A stretch of 64,000 nucleotides of DNA from Agromyces sp. S2-1-8 (GTDB lineage: Bacteria > Actinomycetota > Actinomycetes > Actinomycetales > Microbacteriaceae), in contig NZ_JAJOLP010000001.1 of the NCBI RefSeq assembly GCF_021129215.1, positions 1,302,001-1,366,000 of the forward strand. Direction: 5' to 3'. A program made the translations under genes and the position numbers. This document shows positions 53,666 through 63,550 of this stretch, piece by piece; position 1 is the stretch's first letter; each line of letters opens with the position of its first letter. Under the pieces are notes generated by a model. It saw nothing but the letters and a program-made list of their open reading frames with translations. It was not told where the DNA came from and made no database searches.

Positions 53666-53725
53666 GGGTTCAGCGGGTTGAGGGGGCGCGACGCGCCGCC
53701 TCGATACCCGCGACGGATGCCTCGG

Positions 53726-53764
53726 CCGCGGCCCGCGCACAGGGGGAACGTGCGCGGGCCGCGG
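53726..53764 (+). terminator. Terminator after rtcB
   Basis: CCGCGGCCCGCGCAC pairs with GTGCGCGGGCCGCGG (15-bp stem, 9-nt loop), 60 bp after the rtcB stop. A degenerate dispersed repeat (TTGAGGGGGCGCGAC...CTCGATACC) sits between at 53684-53709. Confidence 0.75.
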
Positions 53765-53919
53765 TGGGGCTCGCCCACGGCGGGGAGTGGCTCCCGTCCA
53801 GGGCCCCTCGCCGGGGGTCGTGCCGGTCTTTCACCTAGACCGCGTGATGTCGCGAGCGGCGTCCACCGGCAGGATCGGCGAACGAGCGCCCGGTGCTTCC
53901 CGCGAAGCCCGTGCGAAAG

Positions 53920-53968
53920 TTCGGAGGGGGATCCGAACGTCATCTCGGAGGGGGTTCCGAATGTCATC
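53920..53968 (+). promoter_or_regulatory. 24-bp tandem repeat with dyad, overlapping the ribosome site of the giant surface protein
   Basis: TCGGAGGGGGATCCGAACGT at 53921 and TCGGAGGGGGTTCCGAATGT at 53945 form a 24-bp tandem pair. In each, TCGGA and TCCGA are inverted, flanking GGGGG. The second copy carries the Shine-Dalgarno sequence and the ATG (53961). This could be an operator or an RNA hairpin controlling translation. Confidence 0.6.
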
Positions 53969-56900
53969 GGTCGACACGCGGCGCACGAAGCGGTGGGTGG
54001 CTTCCTGGCCTCGCCCGGTGGTGGTGCTCATCACGTCCGTCAGCCTGCTCGCGATGGTGCTGGTCGCACCGCAGCCGGCGTTCGCGGGCCCGGGCAGCCT
54101 CGTGGGCGGGCTGGCGTGGGCGGACGTGAATCGCGACGGCGTGCGAACCCCCGACGAGGCCGTGAAACCGGGGGTCGCCGTCGAGCTGCTGTCGTCGCCG
54201 ACCGGCCCCGTGGTCAGCACGACGACCACCGGCGCGAACGGCAGGTACAGTTTCGCGAACGTCGCCGACGGGAGCTACTACGTGCGGGCGACCGCGCCGG
54301 GGCCGTTCGTCTTTCCCGCCACCGCGCAGGGGCAGAACGTGTTCACCCGTGCGGGCGTGCCGGCGGTGGGCAGTCCCGAGCGCGGCATCACCGGTCCGAT
54401 CACGATCGCCGGCGCGACGCAGGCGACCAATCTGGACGCGGGGCTGCAGCCGCTGGCGACCCTGCAGACCGAACGGCTGCAGATTCCGAACTCCTGCGAG
54501 ACGTACGCGACGACCGGCACGCCCCCGTGGGACGCCACGGACGGCCCCGGACTGGACACGGGGCCCGGCAACTGCATCGTGCGCGTCGGCGACACGGTGC
54601 TGCAGAACTACTCGGTGTCGCTGACGGGCCTCCCCACCGGGGTCAGCGTGCCGAACGTCGTCATCGAGATGACGATCAACCCGGTCTCGAACCCCGACGA
54701 CCCGAGCGATGTCGCCGACTCCCGGCTCCAGCTGGCCGGCCCCGGCACCAACGGGCTGCCTGCGGGATGCCTCGCGGCGGCGAACGGGGCCAACCCGCCG
54801 TCGTCGGCGACGACGAACGCGAACGGCTCGATCACCGTGGTCTGCAACCTGGGGTCGATGTCGTCGAACGTCGGCACGGTGCAGCTCGCGTACCGCTTCG
54901 CCGACGACACGCCGATCCCGGGCTTCGCGTCGGTCACGGCGTCCGCCTACGCGGGGCAGGACGACGCGGCGCCGTCGAACACCGTCTCGGGCCCCGTCGT
55001 CCAGGTGACCGGCACGGCGCAGTGGGAGGCGAAGAAGTTCCTGCAGAACGGGCCGATCCGGGCCACGCGCACCGTCAACGGCGTCGCCACCCCCGGGTTC
55101 GACCACTACTACTGGATCGATCTCATCAACGTCATGGGTGCGATCGGTGGATCCGACCTGCAGTGGCCGATCTCGTTCACCGACCGGATGACGAAGTTCC
55201 CGAACGCCGTGCTCTTCAGCTGCTCGCCGAGGATTCCGGGCAACGACGTCGCGGTATCCGACTGGAGCGTCACCTGCCCGCTCAACCAGGCGGCCGGGAC
55301 GACCGGATGGAACATGACGGCGTCGAAGCCGTCGACCTCGCGGCAGGAGAACACCCGCATCCTCGTCGGCGTGTTCGTACCCACCGCCGACGCATACCGG
55401 TCTGTCGACCCCGACTGGCAGCCGGGCGACACGCCGCCGGCGGGAACGGTCTCGTGGGAGAACCAGATCCGGGACACCAACGGCTGGCACATGATCGGCG
55501 GACAGCTCAACGATCCTCCGGGCAGTGTCGGGCCGGGGTACGAGCCCGGCTGGGACGGCACGACCGCGAGCGGCGACAACGTCGTGGCGCGCCAGTTCAA
55601 CATCACCGAGCCCCGGTGGGACCTGTCGAAGACCAACACGGGGAATCCGTCGTTCCAGGAACGTGACCTCGACAACAACCCCGCCACCCCCGCGGTGCCC
55701 GGCTTCAACGTGGCGTACCAGTTCACGGTCAGCGAGTCCAACGGCAACATCCTCAGCAGCAACATCGACCGCATCGCGTTCAAGGACGTGATGCCGCAGT
55801 ACCCGGGTGCCGTGCTCACGGGCTGCCTGGGCCACTCCGGAAACTTCAACACGGGCACGCCGACATGCGAGACCGGGGTGCAGCCCGCAGACGGCTGGGA
55901 CATGAGCTTCACGCCGAACGCGAACGGCAACAACACCAAGACCAATACGTGGCAGGCGTTCTTCTTCGTCCCGACCCCGACCATCCCCGATCCGTGCCGT
56001 GCGAACGTGAACGACACCATCTCGGTGCGCAACGAGGCGACCGACACCGACGGCTGGACCGCCGGCGGCTGGCTCATCAACAACACCGGACTCGAACCCG
56101 GGTGGGACGGCACGACCGCGACCGGCAACAACGTCGTCACCCGCACGTTCAACGTGCGCAGCACCGTCAGCGACTGCGGCACCCTGCGCGGCGACAAGCA
56201 GTACGAATCGCTCGCCGGCGGGTTGACCGCTTGGAACCAGTTCTCGCTCGGCGACGTCGTGAACTCGCACGTCTGGACGACGGCGAGCACCAACCGCATC
56301 TCGCTGACCGACCCGACGGTGTGCGACGTGTTCGACGTCTCGGTGTGGCGCGTCTCGGGCAACCCGCTCACCCCGGTCACCGGCGCCGACCCGAACCCGC
56401 ACCTGCAGGCGAACCCGACCAACCCGAACTTCGATCGCAACGACTACGTCATCGAGTACGCGGTCGGCACCAATGACGTCGATACGCAGACCGGGGTCGG
56501 CAACGGGCTCGACAACACGGCGAACGTGACCGATGCCCGGGCCTGTCGTGACTACCCGGGCCCCTGGACCACCGACCCCGCCGCCACCTTCGGAGCCGAC
56601 TGGCGTGACGAGGTCAACATGGTGCGGGCCAGGCCGGTGAACGCCGGCCACGTCGAGGTCGGCCCCTTCACCCTCGGGCTGTACCTGCCGCTGCAGTCGC
56701 GCTGGCAGTACAACGGCGGGCCCAACGCGGGCGAGGACATCCCGCAGGGGGTGCTGCTGAACAACACGGGTGCATGGCCGCAGATCGAGGCGAACGGGTC
56801 ACTCGCGTGGCGTGACGTCTCGCGGCAGCTCACCGCGAACCTGCCGCTCAGCGGTCGCAAGTCGTACGCGACCGAGGCGGGCAACCAGTGGGCCGACAAC

Positions 56901-59900
56901 GCGACGGTCGCCGCGGGAACGAAGGTGCAGTCGATCGTCGAACTCGGCGCCGACCGCGTCCTCCTCGGCGCCACGACCGGTCCGCCCAACGGCGTGCAGG
57001 CGCCGGGTGCGCCCGACACCCTCGGATTCCCGGTCGACAATCCCACGGTGTGCGACGCGTTCGACGTGTCGGTGTTCCAGCTCGATCGCCTCGGGTGGTC
57101 GACCTCGTCGGGCATCACCCAGAGCGACTATGTGATCGAGTACGCCGTCGGGTCGAACGCGGTCGACACGCAGGCCGGCCCCGCATCGGGCGGGCTGTAC
57201 CCGGTCGACCGGACGTCGCTCGTGGCTGACGCGACGGACTGTCGCGAGTACGACGGCCCCTGGGTGACCGACCCGGCGCAGTTCGGGTCCGACTGGCGCA
57301 ACAAGGTGAACATGGTGCGCATGCGCCCCATCGACACCGACTACGTCCAGCACGCCGCGTTCGCCCTCACGCTGCGCACCATGCTCAAGGCGCGCGGCGT
57401 GTACAACGGCGGGCCCGATGCCGGCAAGCCGCTGCTCACCGGCGTCCGGCTCTCGAACGTCGGCGGCTGGTCGGCGGGTCCCCGCGGTGACCAGTGGGCC
57501 ACGATGCAGAAGGAGGTCCGCTACCAGGGCATGCAGCTCATCGTCGCGAAGTCGGTCGGCCAGGCGACCTACCTGCCCGGGCAGGACGCGATCTGGAACC
57601 TCAGCGTGGGTCTCAACAACGCCGAGGTCGGCGCGGTGATGGAGAACATCCGTCTCGTCGACACCGTTCCGCTGGGGCTCACGTACAACTCGACGTGCAC
57701 CCGATCCCGGCTTCCGGCGGGGGTCACCGTGAGCTACAACGCGGCGACCCGCGAGGTCACGTTCATCCTCGGCGATGTCACGGCCACGGCCGCCAACTAC
57801 TGGATCCGCACGGGGGCGACCGCGCTGCAGCTGTGCGCCACGCTCGAGACGGTGGCGCAGCCCGGCGACACCTATGTGAACCAGGTGCGGGCGCTGGCGG
57901 ACAACTCCGAGAACTCCCCGACGGCGACCGCGACCACCACGGCGACCGGGTCGGGCCAGCTGGGGCTCGTGAAGAACGTCGACAAGGCGCTCGTGGCGAA
58001 CGGCGAGACCTACACCTGGTCGCTGGACTGGGCGAACACCTCGACGGTCATCTCCTTCCTGCCGACCGATCTCATCGACGTGCTGCCCTGGAACGGCGAC
58101 GCCGATCCGGCCGCCGGCTCGGCGCGCGGCCAGTACGCGTCCGACTACCAGGGCCTCTCGCAGCTGACGGACCCGCTCGCCGCGCCGACCTACGTCCGCG
58201 GCGGCACGGGCAACGTGCCCGGCACCTGGTACTACTCGACCGCCAACCCGTCGACCATCAACCACGACCCGCGCAACCCCGCGAACGCCGACCCCGCGGC
58301 ACCGGGCGGCCTGTGGCAGACCGCGGCCGAGATCGCCGACATCGGCGACGTGACCGCGGTGCGTTTCGTCTCGAGCACCGCACTCGGCACCGGCACGCGC
58401 GTACGCGCGTTGATTCCCATGGTGTCGACGAGCAACGAGCTCGACAACGTCTACGTGAACCGCGCCGAGATCTACTCGGGCACGTTCCCGAACCAGCCGC
58501 TGCTGTCGAACGAGCCGTACGTCGTCATGCCCGGATTCACGGTCGGTGACCTCGTGTGGCTCGACGAGAACGGCGACGGGCGCTTCGACGACGGCGAGCC
58601 GGGCATTCCCGGCGTGACGGTGCAGGTCCTCGACGCCGACGGCGAGATCGTCTCGACCGAGGTCACCGACGCGACGGGCCGCTGGGTCTCCGAGGCCGTC
58701 CCGGCCGGCACGTACACGGTGCACATCCCGGCTTCTATGTTCGCTCCGGGCGGCCCACTCGCCGGCACCGTCGTGCGCACGGCCGGGTCGAGCGCCGCCA
58801 ACGCCGTGAACGAGCGCGGCGACAACAACAACACCGCCGCTGCCGATCCCGCAGCCACGGGCCTCAGCAGCTCGCCGGTCACGCTCTCGTACGTGCGTGA
58901 CACCCGCGGGTTCCTGACCGGTGCGAACGGGGCGCTCGGCGACGACGTCGCGGGTCTCACCAACCCCCTCATCCCCGACGAGTTCAGCAACTTCACGATC
59001 GATCTGGCTGTGATGCCCGAGCCCGAGGTCGATATCGAGAAGTCGACGAACGGGCAGGATGCCGATCAGCCGACGGGCCCGAACGTGGCGGTGGGCGGTG
59101 TGGTGCGGTGGACCTATGTGGTGACGAACACGGGCGGGGTGGACCTTGCGGACGTGACCGTCACCGATGACCGGGTGGATGCCGCGGCGATCGACTGCGG
59201 CGGCACCGGCTCGAACATCGTGGTCGGGCCGCTTGCGCCCGGTGGGTCGTTCACGTGCGTCGCTGAGGGCACCGCGACCGAGGGGCAGTACGAGAACCTG
59301 GGGTCCGTCACGGCCTTGGACCCCACCAGTACCCCGGTCGCCGACGATGACCCGTCGCACTACTTCGGTGCGACGCCGGCGGTCGACATCGAGAAGTCGA
59401 CCAATGGTGAGGACGCCGACGAGCCGACGGGGCCGCTCGTGACGGTCGGCGGCGAGGTGCGCTGGACGTACGTGGTCACGAACACGGGCAACGTGCCGTT
59501 GACGGACGTCACGGTCGTCGACGACCAGGTCGACGCGGCCGACATCGACTGCGACGGCACCGGTTCGAACGTCGTGCCCGGTCCGCTGGGGCCTGACGAG
59601 ACGTTCACCTGTGTCGCGTCGGGTGAGGCGAGCCTCGGGCAGTACGCGAACCTCGGCACGGTGACGGGCACCGGCCCGGAGACGACCGATGTCGACGGCA
59701 ACGCGGTGGCCGGGCCGACCGTCACCGATGAGGACCCGTCGCACTACTTCGGCATCGAGCCCGCGGTCGACATCGAGAAGGCGACGAACGGCCAGGACGC
59801 GGACGAGGTCACCGGCCCGGTCGTGGCCGCGGGCGGCGAGGTGCGCTGGACGTACGTGGTCACCAACACCGGCAACGTGCCGCTGACGGACGTCACGGTC

Positions 59901-61877
59901 GTCGATGACCAGGTGGACGCCGCCGACATCGACTGCGACGGCACGGGTGGCAACGTCGTCGACGGGCCGTTGGCTCCGGGCGCGTCGTTCACGTGCGTCG
60001 CGACGGGTGAGGCGACGCCGGGGCAGTACGAGAACCTCGGCACCGTGACGGGTATCGGCCCGGAGACGACCGATGTCGACGGTGAGACCGTCGCCGGTGA
60101 GGAGGTGACCGACGAGGACCCGTCGCACTACTTCGGCGTCGCCCCGGCCGTCGACATCGAGAAGGCCACCAACGGCGAGGACGCGGACGAGCCGACCGGC
60201 CCGAGCATCACCGTCGGCGGCGATGTGGAGTGGACGTACGTCGTCACCAATACCGGCAACGTGCCGCTCACCGACGTGGCGGTGACCGATGACCGGGTGG
60301 ATGCCTCGGGCATCGACTGCGACGGCACCGGGAGCAACGTCGTCGCCGGTCCGGTGGCGCCCGGTGACACGTTCACGTGCGTCGCGAACGGCACGGCGAC
60401 CGCGGGGCAGTACGAGAACCTCGGCAGCGTGACCGGTATCGGCCCCGAGACCACCGACGTCGACGGCGAGCCCGTCGCGGGCGAGACCGTGACCGACGAC
60501 GACCCGTCGCACTACTTCGGCGTCGAGCCCGCCATCGACATCGAGAAGGCGACGAACGGCCAGGACGCCGACGAGCCCACCGGTCCCATCGTGAACCGGT
60601 TCGGCGAGGTGCGCTGGACCTACGTCGTCACCAACACGGGCAACGTCGTGCTGACCGACGTGACGGTGACCGACGACCTGGTCGACGCCGACGACATCAC
60701 CTGCGAGGGCGGCGACGGCAACGTCGTCGCCGAGCTCGAGCCGGGCGAGTCCGTCGAGTGCACGGCGACCGGCACGGCGATCGTCGGACAGTACGCGAAC
60801 CTGGGCTCGGTGACCGGGATCGGTCCGGCGACCACGGATGTCGACGGCGAGCCCGTCGCGGGCGAGACCGTGACCGACGACGACCCGTCGCACTACTTCG
60901 GCGTCGAGCCCGCGGTCGACATCGAGAAGGCGACGAACGGCCAGGATGCCGACGAGTCACCCGGCCCGCTCGTCGCCGCGGGCGGCGACGTGCGCTGGAC
61001 GTACGTGGTCACCAACACCGGCACGAGCGACCTCACCGACGTCACCGTGACCGACGACCAGGTGGACGCCGCGGACATCGACTGCGACGGCACGGGTGGC
61101 AACGTCGTTGCCGGGCCGTTGGCTCCGGGCGCGTCGTTCACGTGCGTCGCGACGGGTGAGGCGACCCCGGGGCAGTACGAGAACCTCGGCACCGTGACGG
61201 GCATCGGCCCGGAGACGACCGATGTCGACGGTGAGACCGTCGCCGGTGAGGAGGTGACCGACGAGGACCCGTCGCACTACTTCGGCGTCGCCCCGGCCGT
61301 CGACATCGAGAAGGCCACCAACGGCGAGGACGCGGACGAGCCGACCGGCCCGAACGTGACCGTCGGGGGCGGGGTGCGGTGGACCTACGTCGTCACGAAC
61401 ACCGGCAACGTGCCGCTCACCGACGTGGCGGTGACCGATGACCGGGTGGATGCCTCGGGCATCGACTGCGACGGCACCGGGAGCAACGTCGTCGCCGGGC
61501 CGCTCGAGCCGGGTGCGTCGTTCACGTGCGTCGCCACCGGCACCGCCGTCATCGGCCAGTACGCGAACCTCGGCACCGTGGTCGGCACCGGCCCGGAGAC
61601 CACTGACGTCGACGGCGGCCCGGTGGCCGGTGCGGTCGTGACCGATGAGGACTGGTCGCACTACCTCGGCACGGTCACGTCGACTCCCCGGCCCGGCGAC
61701 CCCCCGACTGGGAACCCGCCGTCGGGCGAGAACCCGCCGCCGGCCACGAGCGACGACGACCCGCTCGCCAGCACGGGCTTCGCGATCGGCGTGCCGATCG
61801 CCCTCGGAGCCGTGCTCCTCGGCGGTGGCCTCCTGTTCGTCCTGATCGCGCGGCGCCGCAGGTCGTCATCTCGATGA
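53961..61877 (+). CDS. Giant LAxTG-anchored surface protein with SdrD-type B domains and DUF11 repeats
   Basis: 2638 residues from ATG 53961 (GGAGGGGG upstream; the frame is open further 5' without a site). Signal peptide VVVLITSVSLLAMVLVAPQPAFA. A first SdrD/Cna-B domain (LAWADVNRDGVRTPDEAVKPG). ~160-1520: large Asn/Thr/Gly-rich region with two related ~200-residue halves (PGPWTTDP...WRDEVNMVR and DGPWVTDP...WRNKVNMVR). A second B domain near 1526 (VGDLVWLDENGDGRFDDGEPG). 1690-2570: seven DUF11-type repeats (VDIEK.TNG.DAD...WTYVVTNTG...). Then a Pro-rich wall spacer, LASTG (2602-2606), a membrane span and an Arg/Ser tail. The LAxTG motif suits a class E sortase. Likely an adhesin or stalk projecting the N-terminal region; no sortase gene is in the window. 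Confidence 0.9.
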   Translation: MSSVDTRRTKRWVASWPRPVVVLITSVSLLAMVLVAPQPAFAGPGSLVGGLAWADVNRDGVRTPDEAVKPGVAVELLSSPTGPVVSTTTTGANGRYSFANVADGSYYVRATAPGPFVFPATAQGQNVFTRAGVPAVGSPERGITGPITIAGATQATNLDAGLQPLATLQTERLQIPNSCETYATTGTPPWDATDGPGLDTGPGNCIVRVGDTVLQNYSVSLTGLPTGVSVPNVVIEMTINPVSNPDDPSDVADSRLQLAGPGTNGLPAGCLAAANGANPPSSATTNANGSITVVCNLGSMSSNVGTVQLAYRFADDTPIPGFASVTASAYAGQDDAAPSNTVSGPVVQVTGTAQWEAKKFLQNGPIRATRTVNGVATPGFDHYYWIDLINVMGAIGGSDLQWPISFTDRMTKFPNAVLFSCSPRIPGNDVAVSDWSVTCPLNQAAGTTGWNMTASKPSTSRQENTRILVGVFVPTADAYRSVDPDWQPGDTPPAGTVSWENQIRDTNGWHMIGGQLNDPPGSVGPGYEPGWDGTTASGDNVVARQFNITEPRWDLSKTNTGNPSFQERDLDNNPATPAVPGFNVAYQFTVSESNGNILSSNIDRIAFKDVMPQYPGAVLTGCLGHSGNFNTGTPTCETGVQPADGWDMSFTPNANGNNTKTNTWQAFFFVPTPTIPDPCRANVNDTISVRNEATDTDGWTAGGWLINNTGLEPGWDGTTATGNNVVTRTFNVRSTVSDCGTLRGDKQYESLAGGLTAWNQFSLGDVVNSHVWTTASTNRISLTDPTVCDVFDVSVWRVSGNPLTPVTGADPNPHLQANPTNPNFDRNDYVIEYAVGTNDVDTQTGVGNGLDNTANVTDARACRDYPGPWTTDPAATFGADWRDEVNMVRARPVNAGHVEVGPFTLGLYLPLQSRWQYNGGPNAGEDIPQGVLLNNTGAWPQIEANGSLAWRDVSRQLTANLPLSGRKSYATEAGNQWADNATVAAGTKVQSIVELGADRVLLGATTGPPNGVQAPGAPDTLGFPVDNPTVCDAFDVSVFQLDRLGWSTSSGITQSDYVIEYAVGSNAVDTQAGPASGGLYPVDRTSLVADATDCREYDGPWVTDPAQFGSDWRNKVNMVRMRPIDTDYVQHAAFALTLRTMLKARGVYNGGPDAGKPLLTGVRLSNVGGWSAGPRGDQWATMQKEVRYQGMQLIVAKSVGQATYLPGQDAIWNLSVGLNNAEVGAVMENIRLVDTVPLGLTYNSTCTRSRLPAGVTVSYNAATREVTFILGDVTATAANYWIRTGATALQLCATLETVAQPGDTYVNQVRALADNSENSPTATATTTATGSGQLGLVKNVDKALVANGETYTWSLDWANTSTVISFLPTDLIDVLPWNGDADPAAGSARGQYASDYQGLSQLTDPLAAPTYVRGGTGNVPGTWYYSTANPSTINHDPRNPANADPAAPGGLWQTAAEIADIGDVTAVRFVSSTALGTGTRVRALIPMVSTSNELDNVYVNRAEIYSGTFPNQPLLSNEPYVVMPGFTVGDLVWLDENGDGRFDDGEPGIPGVTVQVLDADGEIVSTEVTDATGRWVSEAVPAGTYTVHIPASMFAPGGPLAGTVVRTAGSSAANAVNERGDNNNTAAADPAATGLSSSPVTLSYVRDTRGFLTGANGALGDDVAGLTNPLIPDEFSNFTIDLAVMPEPEVDIEKSTNGQDADQPTGPNVAVGGVVRWTYVVTNTGGVDLADVTVTDDRVDAAAIDCGGTGSNIVVGPLAPGGSFTCVAEGTATEGQYENLGSVTALDPTSTPVADDDPSHYFGATPAVDIEKSTNGEDADEPTGPLVTVGGEVRWTYVVTNTGNVPLTDVTVVDDQVDAADIDCDGTGSNVVPGPLGPDETFTCVASGEASLGQYANLGTVTGTGPETTDVDGNAVAGPTVTDEDPSHYFGIEPAVDIEKATNGQDADEVTGPVVAAGGEVRWTYVVTNTGNVPLTDVTVVDDQVDAADIDCDGTGGNVVDGPLAPGASFTCVATGEATPGQYENLGTVTGIGPETTDVDGETVAGEEVTDEDPSHYFGVAPAVDIEKATNGEDADEPTGPSITVGGDVEWTYVVTNTGNVPLTDVAVTDDRVDASGIDCDGTGSNVVAGPVAPGDTFTCVANGTATAGQYENLGSVTGIGPETTDVDGEPVAGETVTDDDPSHYFGVEPAIDIEKATNGQDADEPTGPIVNRFGEVRWTYVVTNTGNVVLTDVTVTDDLVDADDITCEGGDGNVVAELEPGESVECTATGTAIVGQYANLGSVTGIGPATTDVDGEPVAGETVTDDDPSHYFGVEPAVDIEKATNGQDADESPGPLVAAGGDVRWTYVVTNTGTSDLTDVTVTDDQVDAADIDCDGTGGNVVAGPLAPGASFTCVATGEATPGQYENLGTVTGIGPETTDVDGETVAGEEVTDEDPSHYFGVAPAVDIEKATNGEDADEPTGPNVTVGGGVRWTYVVTNTGNVPLTDVAVTDDRVDASGIDCDGTGSNVVAGPLEPGASFTCVATGTAVIGQYANLGTVVGTGPETTDVDGGPVAGAVVTDEDWSHYLGTVTSTPRPGDPPTGNPPSGENPPPATSDDDPLASTGFAIGVPIALGAVLLGGGLLFVLIARRRRSSSR
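59028..61677 (+). repeat. Seven ~383-bp coding repeats (DUF11-type)
   Basis: Units start with VDIEK at about 59028, 59384, 59767, 60151, 60532, 60916 and 61303. Units 3-4 and 6-7 are nearly identical in DNA over several hundred bases at an offset of 1149 bp, three units. Units 1 and 5 are the most diverged. Confidence 0.9.
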
Positions 61878-61921
61878 GTTGAGGACGCGCGGAGCGCCGT
61901 CCGGAAACGCGCGACCGCGCC

Positions 61922-62007
61922 GGTCGAGGAGCGACGAAGGAGCGTATCGAGGCCCGCCCTGAGCAGGTCGGCGTGGTCTCGATACGGCGCTGCGCGCCCC
62001 CTCGACC
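61922..62007. repeat. Pair of inverted dispersed repeats
   Basis: GGTCGAGGAGCGACGAAGG with CGTATCGAGG (61922-61953) and its inverted relative GGTCTCGATACGGCG with CCCCTCGACC (61975-62007) lie head-to-head in the 221-bp gap between the surface protein and MFS genes. Confidence 0.85.
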
Positions 62008-62098
62008 GACGGATGTCGATCTCGACCCTGCCCGTTCGACGCATGAGTAGAAGCGCCTGCTTCACGAAGCATCCGAACTCTCGGCAAGGAGCACGATC

Positions 62099-63409
62099 AT
62101 GACTGCACCTCGGGCCCTCCGCCCCCTGCGGAACCCCGCCTACCGGTGGCTCGCCGCCGCGCTCGTCGCATCGATGATCGGTGCGGGCATCTGGATGGTC
62201 GCCCTCGTCTGGCAGATCGTCGCCATCGGCGGCGGGGCGGCCGAGCTGTCGTTCGTCGCCGGTGCATCTGCGGTCGGGATGCTGCTGACCACGCTCCTCG
62301 GCGGCGCGCTCGCCGATCGCATTCCGCAGCGGCGCATCCTCATCACGGTCGAGGTCGTGCGCGCCGCGAGCGTCGGGGCGGTCGCCCTGCTCGCGCTCGC
62401 CGGAGCCCTCGACGTCTGGCACCTCGTCGCCGTCGCCTTCGTCGGCGGTGTGATGGCGGGCCTCTACTACCCGGCGTACTCGGCGCTGCTGCCGAGCGTC
62501 GTGCCCGAAGACGAACTGCTCGCCGCCAACGGCTTCGAGGGCATGGCGCGCCCGGTGCTCATGCAGGCCGGCGGCCCGGCGCTCGCGAGCGCGCTCATCG
62601 CGGTCTCGTCGCCGGGTGCGGCGCTCGCGGTCGCCGCGCTCACGGGCGTGGTCGCGGCAGTGTGCCTCAAGCGGGTTCCCGACCAGCCGCTGCGTGGCGA
62701 GCGAGCGAGCGGAACGAGGCATCCGGCCGTCGCCCTGCTCGTCGACGTGCGCGACGGATTCGCCTACATGGTGCGCACGCCGTGGCTGCTCGGCACCCTG
62801 GCGTTCGCGTCGCTGCTCATCCTCATCATCATGGGGCCGTTCGAGGTGCTCGTGCCGTTCGTCATCAAGGATGTCGCGGGCGCCGGCCCCGAGGGCCACG
62901 CGCTCGTGCTGGCCGCGTTCGGCATCGGCGGCGCGGTCGGGTCGATGGTCGTGGCATCCCTGCGGCTGCCGCGCCGGTACCTGACCGTCATGAACCTCTT
63001 GTGGGGGCTCGGCTGCCTGCCGCTGCTCGTGTTCGGCCTGACCGACCAGCCGTGGGTGATGGCACTCGCCGCGTTCGCCGTCGGCGCCGCGTTCAACGGC
63101 GGCGTCGTCATCTGGGGAACGCTGCTGCAGCGCCGGGTTCCGCCCGAGATGCTCGGACGCGTCTCGAGCCTCGACTTCTTCGTCTCGCTCGCGTTCATGC
63201 CGGTGTCGATGGCGATCGCCGGGCCCGCGGGCGAGCTCGTCGGACTGCCCGTCGTGTTCCTCATCGCCGGCATCGCCCCGCTCGTGATCGGCGTCGTCGC
63301 GATCGTCGCGGCCCGCATGCGCCGCGACGAGCTCGCGAACCCCCTGGATGCCGCAGAGCCGGCCGACCTCGACACGGTGGATGCCTCGCCGGAGCCGGCG
63401 TTCGCGTGA
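62099..63409 (+). CDS. MFS transporter (EntS/MFS_3-like exporter)
   Basis: 436 residues; AAGGAG before ATG 62099. Twelve hydrophobic spans; motif A region LGGALADRIPQRRILI between spans 2 and 3, and WLAAALVASMIGAGIWMVALVWQIVAIG at the start. Proton-driven efflux of a small molecule, siderophore or drug; substrate unknown. The last ~30 residues are an acidic cytoplasmic tail. Flanked on both sides by dispersed repeats. Confidence 0.9.
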   Translation: MTAPRALRPLRNPAYRWLAAALVASMIGAGIWMVALVWQIVAIGGGAAELSFVAGASAVGMLLTTLLGGALADRIPQRRILITVEVVRAASVGAVALLALAGALDVWHLVAVAFVGGVMAGLYYPAYSALLPSVVPEDELLAANGFEGMARPVLMQAGGPALASALIAVSSPGAALAVAALTGVVAAVCLKRVPDQPLRGERASGTRHPAVALLVDVRDGFAYMVRTPWLLGTLAFASLLILIIMGPFEVLVPFVIKDVAGAGPEGHALVLAAFGIGGAVGSMVVASLRLPRRYLTVMNLLWGLGCLPLLVFGLTDQPWVMALAAFAVGAAFNGGVVIWGTLLQRRVPPEMLGRVSSLDFFVSLAFMPVSMAIAGPAGELVGLPVVFLIAGIAPLVIGVVAIVAARMRRDELANPLDAAEPADLDTVDASPEPAFA

Positions 63410-63417
63410 CGCTCGTC

Positions 63418-63502
63418 GGTCGAGTAGCCGCGCAGCGCCGTATCGAGACCACCCCGTCGGCCTCTCGTCGGTCGAGTAGCGACGAAGGAGCGTATCGAGA
63501 CC
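63418..63502 (+). repeat. Two direct copies of the dispersed repeat
   Basis: GGTCGAGTAGCCGCGCAGCG...TATCGAGACC (63418-63450) and GGTCGAGTAGCGACGAAGG...TATCGAGACC (63470-63502), both the same orientation and the best-preserved copies in the window. Confidence 0.9.
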
Positions 63503-63550
63503 ACGGACCCGCGCACTCCCTCTTACGGCATCACCCAAGAGCTGATACCC

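Noticed and set aside
56799-60893. 1364-codon open frame on the minus strand opposite the giant surface protein
   Set aside because: It mirrors the repetitive plus-strand codons, has no ribosome site or recognisable domain and is Arg/Val/Asp-rich, as expected for antisense frames in GC-rich DNA.
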